Counted from the first letter of the stretch, positions 53,792-62,759 are shown. The stretch is 64,000 nucleotides of DNA from Chakrabartyella piscis (GCA_030067835.1 CP092441.1:1488001-1552000); one strand, 5' to 3'. Notes: generated from the letters alone by a model not told the origin. Numbers and translations: made by a program.

Positions 53792-55777
53792 TTAACTAAT
53801 GTCTGTAAAATCAATGTATTCATGACCTTTTTCTGCAATGAATTCTTTTCTACCAGCCAAATTTTCACCCAGCAACAACTCAAATACTTGTTGTGTACGT
53901 TCTGCTTCGTCTGGAGTTACCAAAACCAAACGTCTGGAAGCAGGATTCATTGTGGTTTCCCACATCATTTCTGGTTGATTTTCACCAAGACCTTTGGATC
54001 TGCTGATTTTGACTTTGCCTTTTTTTTGAGACAAATCTGCAACCAATTGGTTCTTTTCGTTATCAGAATATGCAAAATGTGTTTCTTTTCCTTGTGTGAT
54101 TTCATACAAAGGAGATTCTGCAATGTAAATTTTCTTTTCATAAATCAAAGTAGGCACCAAACGATAGAGCATAGTCAAAAGCAGTGTACGAATTTGGAAC
54201 CCATCCACATCAGCATCGGTACAAAGAATGACTTTGTTCCAACGCAATTGGCTCAAATCAAAGGAATTCAAATCAGAATTGTGTTTGGATTGAATCTCCA
54301 CACCACAACCAAGAACTTTCAACAAATCTGTGATGATATCATTTGCGAAAATTTTATTGTAATCTGCTTTCAAACAGTTGAGAATCTTACCACGAATGGG
54401 AATAATTGCTTGGAATTCGGCATCTCTACCCAATTTACAAGCACCCAAAGCAGAATCACCTTCCACGATGTAGATTTCACGTCTGTCAACGTCTTTGGTT
54501 CTGCAATTGACAAATTTTTCTACACGATTGTTCATATCCAAAGAACCGGTCAACTTTTTACGGATGCTGACCCTTGTTTTTTCAGCAGTTTCACGACTTC
54601 TTTTGTTTGCCAAGATTTGATTTGCAATTTTATCTGCTTCCATCTTATTTTCAATGAAATAAATCTCCAATTGACTACGGAAAAACTCAGTCATAGCATC
54701 TTGGATAAATTTATTGGTGATGGATTTTTTTGTTTGATTTTCGTAGCTTGTGACAGTGGAGAAGGAGTTGATGACCAAAACCAAACTATCTTCAATATCG
54801 GTAAAAAGAATTTTCTTTTCATCTTTTTTGTATAAGTTATTACCTTTTAAATACTTATCAATGGCAAATACAAATGCGTTACGCACAGCTTTGTCAGGAG
54901 AACCACCATATTCCAAGAAACTGGAGTTGTGGTAGTATTCCAAAAGATTTACATGGTTGTGGAATGCAAAAGCAGTTTCAAACTTCAATTTGTATTCTGG
55001 TTTGTCTTCACGATCACGTCCTCTGGTTTCTGTCTGCAAATAATGTACATCTGTCACAGAGTTATCGCCAACCAATTCTTGCAAATAATCTTCAATGCCT
55101 TTTTCATAGCAATACAAGAAGGTTTCTTTGCTTTCTTCGTCATAGAGTTGGAAGGTCAAACCAGCATTGACAATGGCTTGCTTTTTGAGCACATCTTGGA
55201 AATAAGATAAAGGGATTGCAATATCGGTGAATACATCTCGGTCTGGTTTCCATTTGATGAGTGTACCTGTTTTGTGTTTTTTGGCTTCTTTCATCAAACC
55301 GCCAACATTTTCACCTTTTTCAAAATGCAATCCATAACAAAAACCATCACGATAAATGGTTGCATCCATATATTCAGAAGCGTATTGTGTGGCACAAGAA
55401 CCCAAACCATTGAGCCCCAAGCTATATTCATAGTTTTCACCAGTGTTGTTTTGATATTTGCCACCTGCATATAACTCACAAAAAACAAGTTCCCAGTTGA
55501 AACGATCTTCTTTGGCATTGTAATCCACAGGAATACCACGTCCAAAATCCTTGACAGAAATGGAGTGGTCTTTGTATCTGATGACTTCAATACGATTGCC
55601 ATGACCTTCACGAGCTTCGTCAATGGAATTGGAAAGAATTTCAAAGACTGCATGTTCGCAACCATCCAAACCATCAGAACCAAAAATAACCCCTGGTCTC
55701 AAGCGCACACGATCTGCACCCTTCAAAGAGGTAATACTTTCATTATTATATGTTGTTACATTGTTTTTTGCATTCAT
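53792..55777 (-). CDS. Divergent type II topoisomerase subunit B (ParE/GyrB-like)
   Basis: About 661 residues. GHKL ATPase: EILSNSIDEAREG (catalytic Glu, Asn), DFGRGIPVDY, and SLGLNGLGSCATQ where GLHGVG is usual. Transducer, then TOPRIM with IVEGDSALGACK (usual EGDSAGGSAK) and CTDADVDGFQIRTLLL, ending with MWETTMNPASRRL. Start ATG 55777; a GTG at 55789 is possible. Motifs differ from standard ParE/GyrB but catalytic acids remain. First gene of the pair. Confidence 0.82.
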   Translation of the reverse strand: MNAKNNVTTYNNESITSLKGADRVRLRPGVIFGSDGLDGCEHAVFEILSNSIDEAREGHGNRIEVIRYKDHSISVKDFGRGIPVDYNAKEDRFNWELVFCELYAGGKYQNNTGENYEYSLGLNGLGSCATQYASEYMDATIYRDGFCYGLHFEKGENVGGLMKEAKKHKTGTLIKWKPDRDVFTDIAIPLSYFQDVLKKQAIVNAGLTFQLYDEESKETFLYCYEKGIEDYLQELVGDNSVTDVHYLQTETRGRDREDKPEYKLKFETAFAFHNHVNLLEYYHNSSFLEYGGSPDKAVRNAFVFAIDKYLKGNNLYKKDEKKILFTDIEDSLVLVINSFSTVTSYENQTKKSITNKFIQDAMTEFFRSQLEIYFIENKMEADKIANQILANKRSRETAEKTRVSIRKKLTGSLDMNNRVEKFVNCRTKDVDRREIYIVEGDSALGACKLGRDAEFQAIIPIRGKILNCLKADYNKIFANDIITDLLKVLGCGVEIQSKHNSDLNSFDLSQLRWNKVILCTDADVDGFQIRTLLLTMLYRLVPTLIYEKKIYIAESPLYEITQGKETHFAYSDNEKNQLVADLSQKKGKVKISRSKGLGENQPEMMWETTMNPASRRLVLVTPDEAERTQQVFELLLGENLAGRKEFIAEKGHEYIDFTDIS

Positions 55778-55950
55778 CAAAACACCCACTTTTATGATTT
55801 TTGTTTCACTTTATTTAAGAAGGTATCCATATTTGCTTGTGATACCCTAGATTTTAAATTTGTATGTGATGGATTTTCCATCCTTATATATTTGCTATGC
55901 TCTGGGTTGAAAAATTCATTTTCTAAGCAGAACACCAATTCGCCTATATT

Positions 55951-55979
55951 AATTTACCGCTTTTTGAGGCTTGTGTCAA
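55951..55979 (-). promoter_or_regulatory. Possible promoter of the topoisomerase pair
   Basis: On the minus strand TTGACA, 17 bases, TAAATT: perfect -35, weak -10. The same gap also has a GGTATC/GATACC inverted repeat (55822-55846). Confidence 0.4.
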
Positions 55980-56088
55980 GGAAAATCCCATATCTTGGGG
56001 ATTCTCTTGCAAATTTGATGTATTTGGTATGCTATTTCTAAGGGTAAATACCCATATCTGCCTGCAACGACTTTAAGACATCACTATT

Positions 56089-56116
56089 TGTAGGGGAAAC
56101 CCTATGTGGTTGCCCG
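56089..56116. repeat. TGTAGGGG-family hairpin repeat
   Basis: TGTAGGGGAAACC then GGTTGCCCG. Confidence 0.55.
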
Positions 56117-56155
56117 TTTTCAACCCGCAACACTTTATATAAGGATAGAAAAACA

Positions 56156-56184
56156 TTGCAAATTGAAAACATACTTGTTATAAT
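56156..56184 (+). promoter_or_regulatory. Promoter of tRNA-Ser
   Basis: TTGCAA, 17 bases, TATAAT. Confidence 0.8.
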
Positions 56185-56204
56185 AAATACGAAATATTCT
56201 GTCT

Positions 56205-56293
56205 GGAGATATACCCAAGTGGCTGAAGGGTTCGGATTCGAAATCCGATAGGTCGATTTTGTCGGCGCCAGGGTTCAAATCCCTGTATCTCCG
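56205..56293 (+). tRNA. tRNA-Ser (anticodon CGA)
   Basis: 89-nt class II tRNA: acceptor GGAGATA/TATCTCC, anticodon stem TCGGA/TCCGA with loop TTCGAAA (CGA, reads UCG), long variable arm, T arm CAGGG TTCAAAT CCCTG, discriminator G, no encoded CCA. Confidence 0.95.
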
Positions 56294-56300
56294 CTTAAGA

Positions 56301-56331
56301 AACGAGTTCCTAGTTTGGGGGCTCGTTTTTT
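56301..56331 (+). terminator. Terminator of tRNA-Ser
   Basis: AACGAG / CTCGTT stem followed by T-run. Confidence 0.8.
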
Positions 56332-56351
56332 ATATGAATAACTAAATGAAA

Positions 56352-57707
56352 TTAATACAATTCTGCAACCAAAGTATGTTCTCGTTTCATCACACAACGA
56401 TAATATACAACACACAAAATGATTTGCACGAATGTAGAAGAAGGTGTTGCCAAACCGATGACAAACATATTGGTACCTTCCAAAGTGCTAAACAAATAAG
56501 CAAGTGGAATACGAATGCAAAATGCACCCAAAATGGATTCGATCATAACAAAAGTGGTTTTGCCGCAACCATTGAAGAAACCAGCATAGGAAAACATAAT
56601 GGCAACCAAAATACAATCAATGGAGTAGGAGCGTAAATACAACAATGCATGTGTGGTGATTTCAGCATCAGAAGTAAAGAGTTTTGTGAAAATAGTACCA
56701 TGGAAAGCAGAAATAAAAGCTGTCATAACACCAAATACAAGGGATAGGGTAATGCTATAGAATAACCCTTTTTTGGCACGATCAATTTCCTTTGCACCAA
56801 GATTTTGTGCAGTGAAGGCAGCAAGTGCTTGCGCAAAGGCTTGTGGCACCACCATAACAAGATTGGTAATTTTTTCTACAATGCCAACAGCAGCAGATTG
56901 TGCAACACCAAACACATTGATGATGGCGGTAACAGACAAAAATGATATGGTCACCAAAACACCTTGCATGGCAACAGGTATACCAAGTGAAAGAATATTT
57001 TTGATATAGAATCCATCAAAACAAATATCTTTTCTGGAAAGGGAAAATGCCAATTTGCGTTTTCTAATGATGAGGATGGATAAAACTACGCTAGATGCTT
57101 GTGCAATGACAGTAGCCAGAGCAGCACCAGAAGAACCCATATTGCATTTTGCAACAAATAACAAATCCAACACAATGTTGATGATACAAGCAATTGCAAC
57201 AGACAACAAAGGTGTTTTGGAATCTCCAAGACCACGGAAAATACTACCCAAAAGGTTATAAGAAACAATGAATATGGTGCCAGCACCACAAATATACAAA
57301 TAGGATTTTGTATTGCTGATGGATTCTGTTGGTGTTTGCATGATATTGGTCAAAAAATCATTTCCAAGAAGTAAAAAAGCAGTGAATACAAGAGCAAGTA
57401 AAGCAAATAAGAAGATGCTAACACCAACTACACGTGAACTTTTATCACCTTGACCAGAACCAATATATCTTGCAATTAAGATGGTGGTACCCATAGAAAG
57501 ACCAGTGAAACAAGACGTGATTGCCAACATAATCATACTACCAATGGTAACACCAGAAACATCTGCAACATTGGCAAATTGACCCACAATCAACAAATCA
57601 GCGGTGCCATATGTGGTTTGCAGAAGTATGGATAGCAGAATTGGATATGTAAATTGCAATAAAACAGGCAAAAGTCTACCCTTTGTCAAATCTAAATTTT
57701 GTGACAT
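56352..57707 (-). CDS. MATE-family multidrug/Na+ antiporter
   Basis: 451 residues, twelve helices in two bundles. GRLLPVLLQFTYPILLSIL opening and the repeated IPVAMQGVL segment in the second half are typical of DinF/NorM-like MATE proteins. Exports cationic compounds in exchange for Na+ or H+. ATG follows AGGAGG. Single gene, convergent with tRNA-Ser, divergent from the Mcr operon. Confidence 0.88.
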   Translation of the reverse strand: MSQNLDLTKGRLLPVLLQFTYPILLSILLQTTYGTADLLIVGQFANVADVSGVTIGSMIMLAITSCFTGLSMGTTILIARYIGSGQGDKSSRVVGVSIFLFALLALVFTAFLLLGNDFLTNIMQTPTESISNTKSYLYICGAGTIFIVSYNLLGSIFRGLGDSKTPLLSVAIACIINIVLDLLFVAKCNMGSSGAALATVIAQASSVVLSILIIRKRKLAFSLSRKDICFDGFYIKNILSLGIPVAMQGVLVTISFLSVTAIINVFGVAQSAAVGIVEKITNLVMVVPQAFAQALAAFTAQNLGAKEIDRAKKGLFYSITLSLVFGVMTAFISAFHGTIFTKLFTSDAEITTHALLYLRSYSIDCILVAIMFSYAGFFNGCGKTTFVMIESILGAFCIRIPLAYLFSTLEGTNMFVIGLATPSSTFVQIILCVVYYRCVMKREHTLVAELY

Positions 57708-57853
57708 AATTTCCTCCTAAAAAAAGCTGCATAACACAATAGGAACGCCTATCATATTATTCAGCTCAAACAAACCCTTCAATGAGACAAAAATACTGTA
57801 TCACAAGAGGTATCATTTGTCAATTATGAGGGATTTCAACAAGTATATAATGG

Positions 57854-57882
57854 TTGTCAACAATATTTAGAAGTGGTATACT
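57854..57882 (+). promoter_or_regulatory. Promoter of the McrBC-like operon
   Basis: TTGTCA, 17 bases, TATACT with extended -10 TGG; 72 bases before the GTG start. Confidence 0.75.
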
Positions 57883-57953
57883 GTCAGATAGAATTCCCAG
57901 AATATGGTGATGATGATTTGTAATAAGTATGGAACAAAAAGGAGTTGTGAATT

Positions 57954-59360
57954 GTGGCAAAAATTGGCGATATGACAATAAAGGATTTTGCAAATTGGAT
58001 AATTAAAACACATGGCTTGCGCAATTCATTGCAAAAACAAGGCATTACAATTGGTGCATTTGATGCATTGGTTTATATTGTATCAAAATTATTGGATCCT
58101 GCTGTAGGGGAATTCCTCTATTCTAGTTATGTGATACACTCTGGATATGGAAGCAGTACCATTTCATCTAATTTTATTATAGCAATTGGTGGCACAGAAC
58201 GAGATGATAATCAGGGAAGCCCTAAAAGAAGACTTCAAACGCTTCAGATTTCAGAAGCTATATCCAAACTGACAAAAAAAGATCAAGCAGACCAGATAAA
58301 AAATATATTTGCAGATACATTTATCAATGAGCTATACAAAAACCTTTCTGTTACAATTCCAGATTCTACAAAAACAAGATTCAAAAACAATTTATTGCGT
58401 ATTTTTGACCTAGAAGTATTAGATTCCTATATTTCACAATCCACAAACGATTTCTGTCCAACGCCAGAACAATTGACTGTGTTGTTGCAACAAAACAAGC
58501 AAATCATTCTAAAAGGACCACCAGGCACAGGGAAAACACGTCTTGCAAAATTGGTGGCAGAAGAAATAATTTCAAATACACCTTCAGCAATGGGTTCTCC
58601 TAGTTCAGATCAAATCCAGCTGATACAATTTCATCCTTCTTATGCATATGAAGATTTTATTATGGGGCTAGAGGTAGGTGCAGATTACCAGGGGAATATT
58701 CGCTATGAAATGAAAAGTCGTGGATTGAAAGCCTTTGCAGATAAGGCTTCTGAACCTCAAAATAAGCATCTTAATTTTGTTTTGATTATTGATGAAATCA
58801 ATCGTGCACAGGTATCTTCGGTATTTGGAGAGCTTATGTATGCCCTTGAATATAGAGGGCAATCCATCACACTTTCTGCAAAGGAAACTATGACAATACC
58901 TGACAATCTATATATTATTGGTACAATGAATACTGCTGATCGATCCATTGCAGAATTGGACTATGCTATGCAACGTCGGTTTGCATTTCAGTATATTCCA
59001 CCAACTAAGCCTGAGGATAAGGAGTTACCTTTAGGAAAAGTCTTCTTGGTAAATCTGTACAATAAAGTACAAGGTATATTCAAAAAAGAAAATGTTATGG
59101 CAGGAATTGATCCAGATGACATTAGAATTGGTACAAGTTATTTTATTTGCAATGCAGACTCCAATGTTTTGAAGAACCCAGATGTAAAACATTTTGGCTA
59201 TAAAATCAATTATGAATTGATTCCGCTTCTTACAGAATATTATAAAGATGGTATGTTCCGAAAGAAGCAAGCAATGTTTGCGGGTGATACAAAAACCTTC
59301 CAAGACTACTTACAAGGGGATAAAAGTGAATTGAAAAGAAAATTGGAGGGATTGAAATGA
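57954..59360 (+). CDS. McrB-like AAA+ GTPase/ATPase, with N-terminal unknown domain
   Basis: 468 residues. Motor of a McrBC-type modification-dependent restriction system. Walker A GPPGTGKT (188-195), FHPSYAYEDFI, Walker B LIIDEINRA (278-286), the McrB signature GTMNTADRS (323-331), and arginine pair in MQRRFAF. The first 165 residues form a helical then beta-containing domain that I do not recognise; in this family the N-terminus reads the target DNA. GTG start follows AAAAAGGAG. Overlaps mcrC by 4 bases. Confidence 0.85.
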   Translation: MAKIGDMTIKDFANWIIKTHGLRNSLQKQGITIGAFDALVYIVSKLLDPAVGEFLYSSYVIHSGYGSSTISSNFIIAIGGTERDDNQGSPKRRLQTLQISEAISKLTKKDQADQIKNIFADTFINELYKNLSVTIPDSTKTRFKNNLLRIFDLEVLDSYISQSTNDFCPTPEQLTVLLQQNKQIILKGPPGTGKTRLAKLVAEEIISNTPSAMGSPSSDQIQLIQFHPSYAYEDFIMGLEVGADYQGNIRYEMKSRGLKAFADKASEPQNKHLNFVLIIDEINRAQVSSVFGELMYALEYRGQSITLSAKETMTIPDNLYIIGTMNTADRSIAELDYAMQRRFAFQYIPPTKPEDKELPLGKVFLVNLYNKVQGIFKKENVMAGIDPDDIRIGTSYFICNADSNVLKNPDVKHFGYKINYELIPLLTEYYKDGMFRKKQAMFAGDTKTFQDYLQGDKSELKRKLEGLK

Positions 59361-60832
59361 GTGATGCAATCTATCTAAGAGGTGAGGATTATTCACCCAT
59401 TGCAATTACAGATATGGATGTTGGATTTTTAGAAGATATACCTTCATATTTTCAGTTCAATCAAAAATCTACACCTGAAAACTTAGGGTTGTTCTATGAG
59501 AAAAATAAAGGAGAGCTAAAAGCTTCCCGTTATGCAGGTGTTATGCCTTTGGTGGGTGAGCATATGCCTGATGGGTCTTTTATCACTGTGACACCTCGTT
59601 TTGGAGCAAATGCAACGAATATGTTGTTATATATAATGCAAAGCGATGATTTTTACCAGAATCATTGTCAAGGCAAAAATGTAATTACCTTTGCAAGTCA
59701 TACAACAGCAGAGTGGAACAAAATGAATTTTCAAAATAGAAATGACAGTGTATTATTTGGTACATATCGTGATGCAAAGAAATTTACACCTGGTACAGCA
59801 ACCTCTAATGAAAAAGATATTAACTTTGGTGCATTACAAGGTGTATTTGAAATTATGGAATTTCTACCTGCTTGTCAACATGTTTGTCAGGCAATGCTCA
59901 AACAACAGTCCATTCGTCGTGAAGAAAACTTGGTTGGTAAGATGAAAGGGAAGTTAAACTTAAATAAGCAAATCAAACACAATATAGTAACTGGACGTAT
60001 GGATCGAAACTATTGCAGTTACAATCAAATGAGCATAGACAATAAAGAAAATAGAATCTTGAAATATGCCCTTTATTTGGTGGGACAGGTGAAAAGTGAA
60101 TATCCATCTTTGTTGGAAGAAGAATTTGCATTTTGCCAACGAGCACTTGCATCAGTAAAATTAACACCATGTGGCACATCTGATTTCAATGGACTCAAAA
60201 ATAATGGTGTATTTCAATATTACACACCTGCTTTGGAGAGTGCAAAAAAGATTATTTCACGTATTTCAGTTACATTTGACAAAAGTGGAAATGAAAAAAG
60301 CAGCATAAATAAAGCAGTCACACCATTTTTCATTCAGATGGATTTGCTGTTTGAGTTGTTTTGTCGTGCAGTAATTGGAAATGCATTGAAAAGTATCAAT
60401 AATGAAACACAAAGTCAGTACCATCTTTTGCCATATCAAGAAGGATTGAAGCTTTTTGGAAATAGTCCTACACCAGATGGATTTGCCAATACGCATATTC
60501 CAGATTTGGCCATTTTAGACCAAGAAAATCAGGTGGTGGCTGTAATTGATGCAAAATATTCGTGGTTGCATAATGATGGTAGAAATCGTACCTTTCAAAT
60601 TATGGCATATATGTTGCGTTTGAACTGTAAAAAAGGTGGATTCATTTCCCCATATAATCCTGATGATAAAATGCAATTATACGAAAAAAATGATATGAAC
60701 ATAGGATTGCCTGAGCAGCAAAATCAGAATATAGATAGACACATTGGATTTCATTTGCCAATAGATGTTACAGTGCAATCAGAAATTTGGGAAATGAAAA
60801 TAAAAGAGAATTTGTTGGATTTACTGAAATAA
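59357..60832 (+). CDS. mcrC: McrC-family nuclease subunit
   Basis: 491 residues. N-terminal half (1-165) docks to the AAA ring in this family; the middle has GKLNLNKQIKHNIVTGRMDR followed by SYNQMSIDNKENRILKYAL, diagnostic for McrC. The PD-(D/E)xK nuclease core is HIPDLAILD (Asp383) then AVIDAKYSW (Asp398, Lys400). Cuts DNA when the motor translocates. Coupled to the first McrB; the second McrB begins 12 bases later. Confidence 0.88.
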   Translation: MSDAIYLRGEDYSPIAITDMDVGFLEDIPSYFQFNQKSTPENLGLFYEKNKGELKASRYAGVMPLVGEHMPDGSFITVTPRFGANATNMLLYIMQSDDFYQNHCQGKNVITFASHTTAEWNKMNFQNRNDSVLFGTYRDAKKFTPGTATSNEKDINFGALQGVFEIMEFLPACQHVCQAMLKQQSIRREENLVGKMKGKLNLNKQIKHNIVTGRMDRNYCSYNQMSIDNKENRILKYALYLVGQVKSEYPSLLEEEFAFCQRALASVKLTPCGTSDFNGLKNNGVFQYYTPALESAKKIISRISVTFDKSGNEKSSINKAVTPFFIQMDLLFELFCRAVIGNALKSINNETQSQYHLLPYQEGLKLFGNSPTPDGFANTHIPDLAILDQENQVVAVIDAKYSWLHNDGRNRTFQIMAYMLRLNCKKGGFISPYNPDDKMQLYEKNDMNIGLPEQQNQNIDRHIGFHLPIDVTVQSEIWEMKIKENLLDLLK

Positions 60833-60844
60833 TGGAGGTGTAAA

Positions 60845-61825
60845 ATGAGTTTATCAAAAGCAAATGAAGCATTTGAAATTTTTAAGAATGGTTATAATAA
60901 ACAGGTGATTTTCTATGGACCTCCTGGCACAAGCAAAACCTATACATCAACAATTTTAGCAGCAAAAACCTTGGCAATGCATGATGCGTTTGCACCCAAA
61001 TTGGATACATATGAAGCGGCACAAGAATATTTGGATGGTCACCAAGATTGCTATAAAATTGTGCAATTCCATCCATCTTACACCTATGAAGATTTTATTC
61101 GTGGGATTACAATGGACATGGTAAAAGATGCTAACGGAAACAATCAAATCAACTATAAAGTAGTGGATAAGGTGTTTGGAGAAATTGCAGTTTTGGCAGA
61201 AAATGACCCTAACAATGCATATGTTTTGATTATTGATGAAATCAATCGTGCTCCCTTGGCATCGGTACTTGGTGAATTGATTTATGGGTTGGAGTACCGT
61301 GGTGATGCATTTTCTACACCATATAGCAAAGATGATGGAAGTGGGCATAAGGACAATACCCTCAAAGTACCAGACAATCTATACATCATTGGTACTATGA
61401 ATACTGCAGATCGTTCCATTGGTTCCATGGACTATGCAGTTCGTCGTCGTTTTGCATTTGTTTCTTTGCCATCTGAGGTGGAAGTGGTCAAAGCCAGTTG
61501 GGATGCTTTTGCAAAAGCAACTCCAGAAGCAAAGGTCTTTGTAGATTCTATTGAAAAACTGTATCAGTTGGTTATGGAGTGTTTTGTGGCAGATACTATT
61601 GCAGATCCATCCATAGACCCAGAAGATATTAAGCTGGGACATACATATTTCTTGTATAGTAAAGAAAAGTGTTTGGATGAAAATAATGTTGTTACAATTG
61701 AGAAAGCAAAAAGTTATATGGAGTATCGTTTGAACTACCAAATCAAACCGATTTTATTGGAGTATATCAAAGATGGTTTGCTTAAGGATACATTGAAAGA
61801 ACGGATTAAAACATTAAGTATTTAA
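60845..61825 (+). CDS. Second McrB-like AAA+ ATPase, motor domain only
   Basis: 326 residues that begin almost at the P-loop, GPPGTSKT (25-32), where Ser replaces the last Gly before Lys. Walker B LIIDEINRA (128-136), GTMNTADRS (183-191) and VRRRFAF are intact. There is no N-terminal target-reading domain. Compared with the first McrB it has an insertion after the Walker B strand (TPYSKDDGSGHKDN). It may form a mixed ring with the first McrB or a separate ring on the same McrC. ATG follows AATGGAGG. Confidence 0.85.
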   Translation: MSLSKANEAFEIFKNGYNKQVIFYGPPGTSKTYTSTILAAKTLAMHDAFAPKLDTYEAAQEYLDGHQDCYKIVQFHPSYTYEDFIRGITMDMVKDANGNNQINYKVVDKVFGEIAVLAENDPNNAYVLIIDEINRAPLASVLGELIYGLEYRGDAFSTPYSKDDGSGHKDNTLKVPDNLYIIGTMNTADRSIGSMDYAVRRRFAFVSLPSEVEVVKASWDAFAKATPEAKVFVDSIEKLYQLVMECFVADTIADPSIDPEDIKLGHTYFLYSKEKCLDENNVVTIEKAKSYMEYRLNYQIKPILLEYIKDGLLKDTLKERIKTLSI

Positions 61826-61914
61826 AATAATATGGAATAAAAGAAGGTTTCCTTTGCCCAATAGCATCCAGGAGATCTTTTTTATTTGATTGAATTAATA
61901 GTGATTTTTGAAAT

Positions 61915-61945
61915 AAAAAAAGACAAGTACAATAGACTTGTCTTA
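61915..61945 (-). terminator. Terminator of tRNA-Leu
   Basis: On the minus strand AAGACAAGT / ACTTGTCTT perfect stem and T-run. Confidence 0.88.
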
Positions 61946-61947
61946 AG

Positions 61948-62030
61948 TGCGGATGGTGGGACTTGAACCCACACGAGGTCACCCCCGCCAGATTTTGAGT
62001 CTGGTGCGTCTGCCATTCCGCCACATCCGC
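61948..62030 (-). tRNA. tRNA-Leu (anticodon CAA)
   Basis: 83-nt class II tRNA: acceptor GCGGATG/CATCCGC, anticodon stem CCAGA/TCTGG with loop CTCAAAA (CAA, reads UUG), variable arm about GGGGGTGACCTC, T arm with GTTCAAG, discriminator A, no encoded CCA. Confidence 0.95.
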
Positions 62031-62038
62031 ATGAATGA

Positions 62039-62081
62039 CTGCTTGACTATAATATCACATAGAACATCATTCGTCAAGCAG
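62039..62081 (-). promoter_or_regulatory. tRNA-Leu promoter inside an inverted repeat
   Basis: On the minus strand TTGACG, 17 bases, TATTAT. It is bounded by CTGCTTGAC and GTCAAGCAG, a 9-base inverted repeat spanning 43 bases, the same outer arms and span as at the integrase promoter (23722-23764). Confidence 0.7.
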
Positions 62082-62096
62082 AAATTTTAGAAATTC

Positions 62097-62615
62097 TTAA
62101 GATTTTTTTGGTTCTGGATATTCCACACCAAAAGTATCAACAGTTACACTAGCCATCACTTGAGGAACAACTGGTTTGTCACCACGAGCAGTAGGAGTTA
62201 CTGCAATTGTATCCACAACTTCGATACCTTCGATTACTTTACCAAAAGCAGCATATTGTCCATCCAAATGAGGGGATTTTTCGTGCATAACGAAGAATTG
62301 AGAACCAGCACTATGAGGATTCATAGAACGAGCCATGGAAAGTACACCTTTGTCGTGTTTCAAAGGATTTTTGAAGCCTGTCATGTCAAATTCGCCAGCG
62401 ATTTGGTAATCAGGACCACCAGTACCAATACCTTGAGGACAACCACCTTGGATCATGAAACCACGAATGACACGGTGGAAGATCAAACCATTGTAATATC
62501 CTTTTTGTACCAAAGAGATGAAGTTGTTGACTGTGTTTGGTGCGATTTCTGGGTAGAGTTCAGCTTTGAACACGCTACCATCTTGCATTTCAAAAGTTAC
62601 GATTGGATTAGCCAT
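62097..62615 (-). CDS. Cyclophilin-type peptidyl-prolyl isomerase
   Basis: 172-residue cytoplasmic foldase. NNFISLVQKGYYNGLIFHRV with catalytic Arg in FHRVIRGFMIQGG, GSQFFVMHEKSPHLDGQYAAFG typical of single-domain bacterial cyclophilins. No signal peptide. ATG follows AAGGTTG. Own promoter. Confidence 0.95.
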   Translation of the reverse strand: MANPIVTFEMQDGSVFKAELYPEIAPNTVNNFISLVQKGYYNGLIFHRVIRGFMIQGGCPQGIGTGGPDYQIAGEFDMTGFKNPLKHDKGVLSMARSMNPHSAGSQFFVMHEKSPHLDGQYAAFGKVIEGIEVVDTIAVTPTARGDKPVVPQVMASVTVDTFGVEYPEPKKS

Positions 62616-62662
62616 TTTGTATCAACCTTTCTGTAGTTGTATTTTCTTTGTTTGTGAAGTTT

Positions 62663-62692
62663 ATTATACCATAGAAAAGTAGATATCAGCAA
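62663..62692 (-). promoter_or_regulatory. Promoter of the cyclophilin gene
   Basis: TTGCTG, 18 bases, TATAAT with extended -10 TGG on the minus strand. Confidence 0.7.
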
Positions 62693-62707
62693 TACCTATA
62701 TTGTATT

Positions 62708-62734
62708 TGTAGGGGAGGGTTTCCATGCCCTCCT
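62708..62734. repeat. TGTAGGGG-family hairpin repeat
   Basis: TGTAGGGGAGGG then CCCTCCT, with TTTCCATG between. Confidence 0.6.
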
Positions 62735-62759
62735 AAATGTTCAATACCATATTCTCTAC

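Noticed and set aside
53822..54835. 337-residue plus-strand frame
   Set aside because: Antisense to the ParE-like gene; Phe/Cys/Ile-rich shadow with no motif.
57954..61825. Type IV restriction island as part of a mobile element targeting tRNA-Leu
   Set aside because: The tRNA-Leu gene is intact, its 3' end points toward the operon, but no integrase or direct repeat of the tRNA end was seen.
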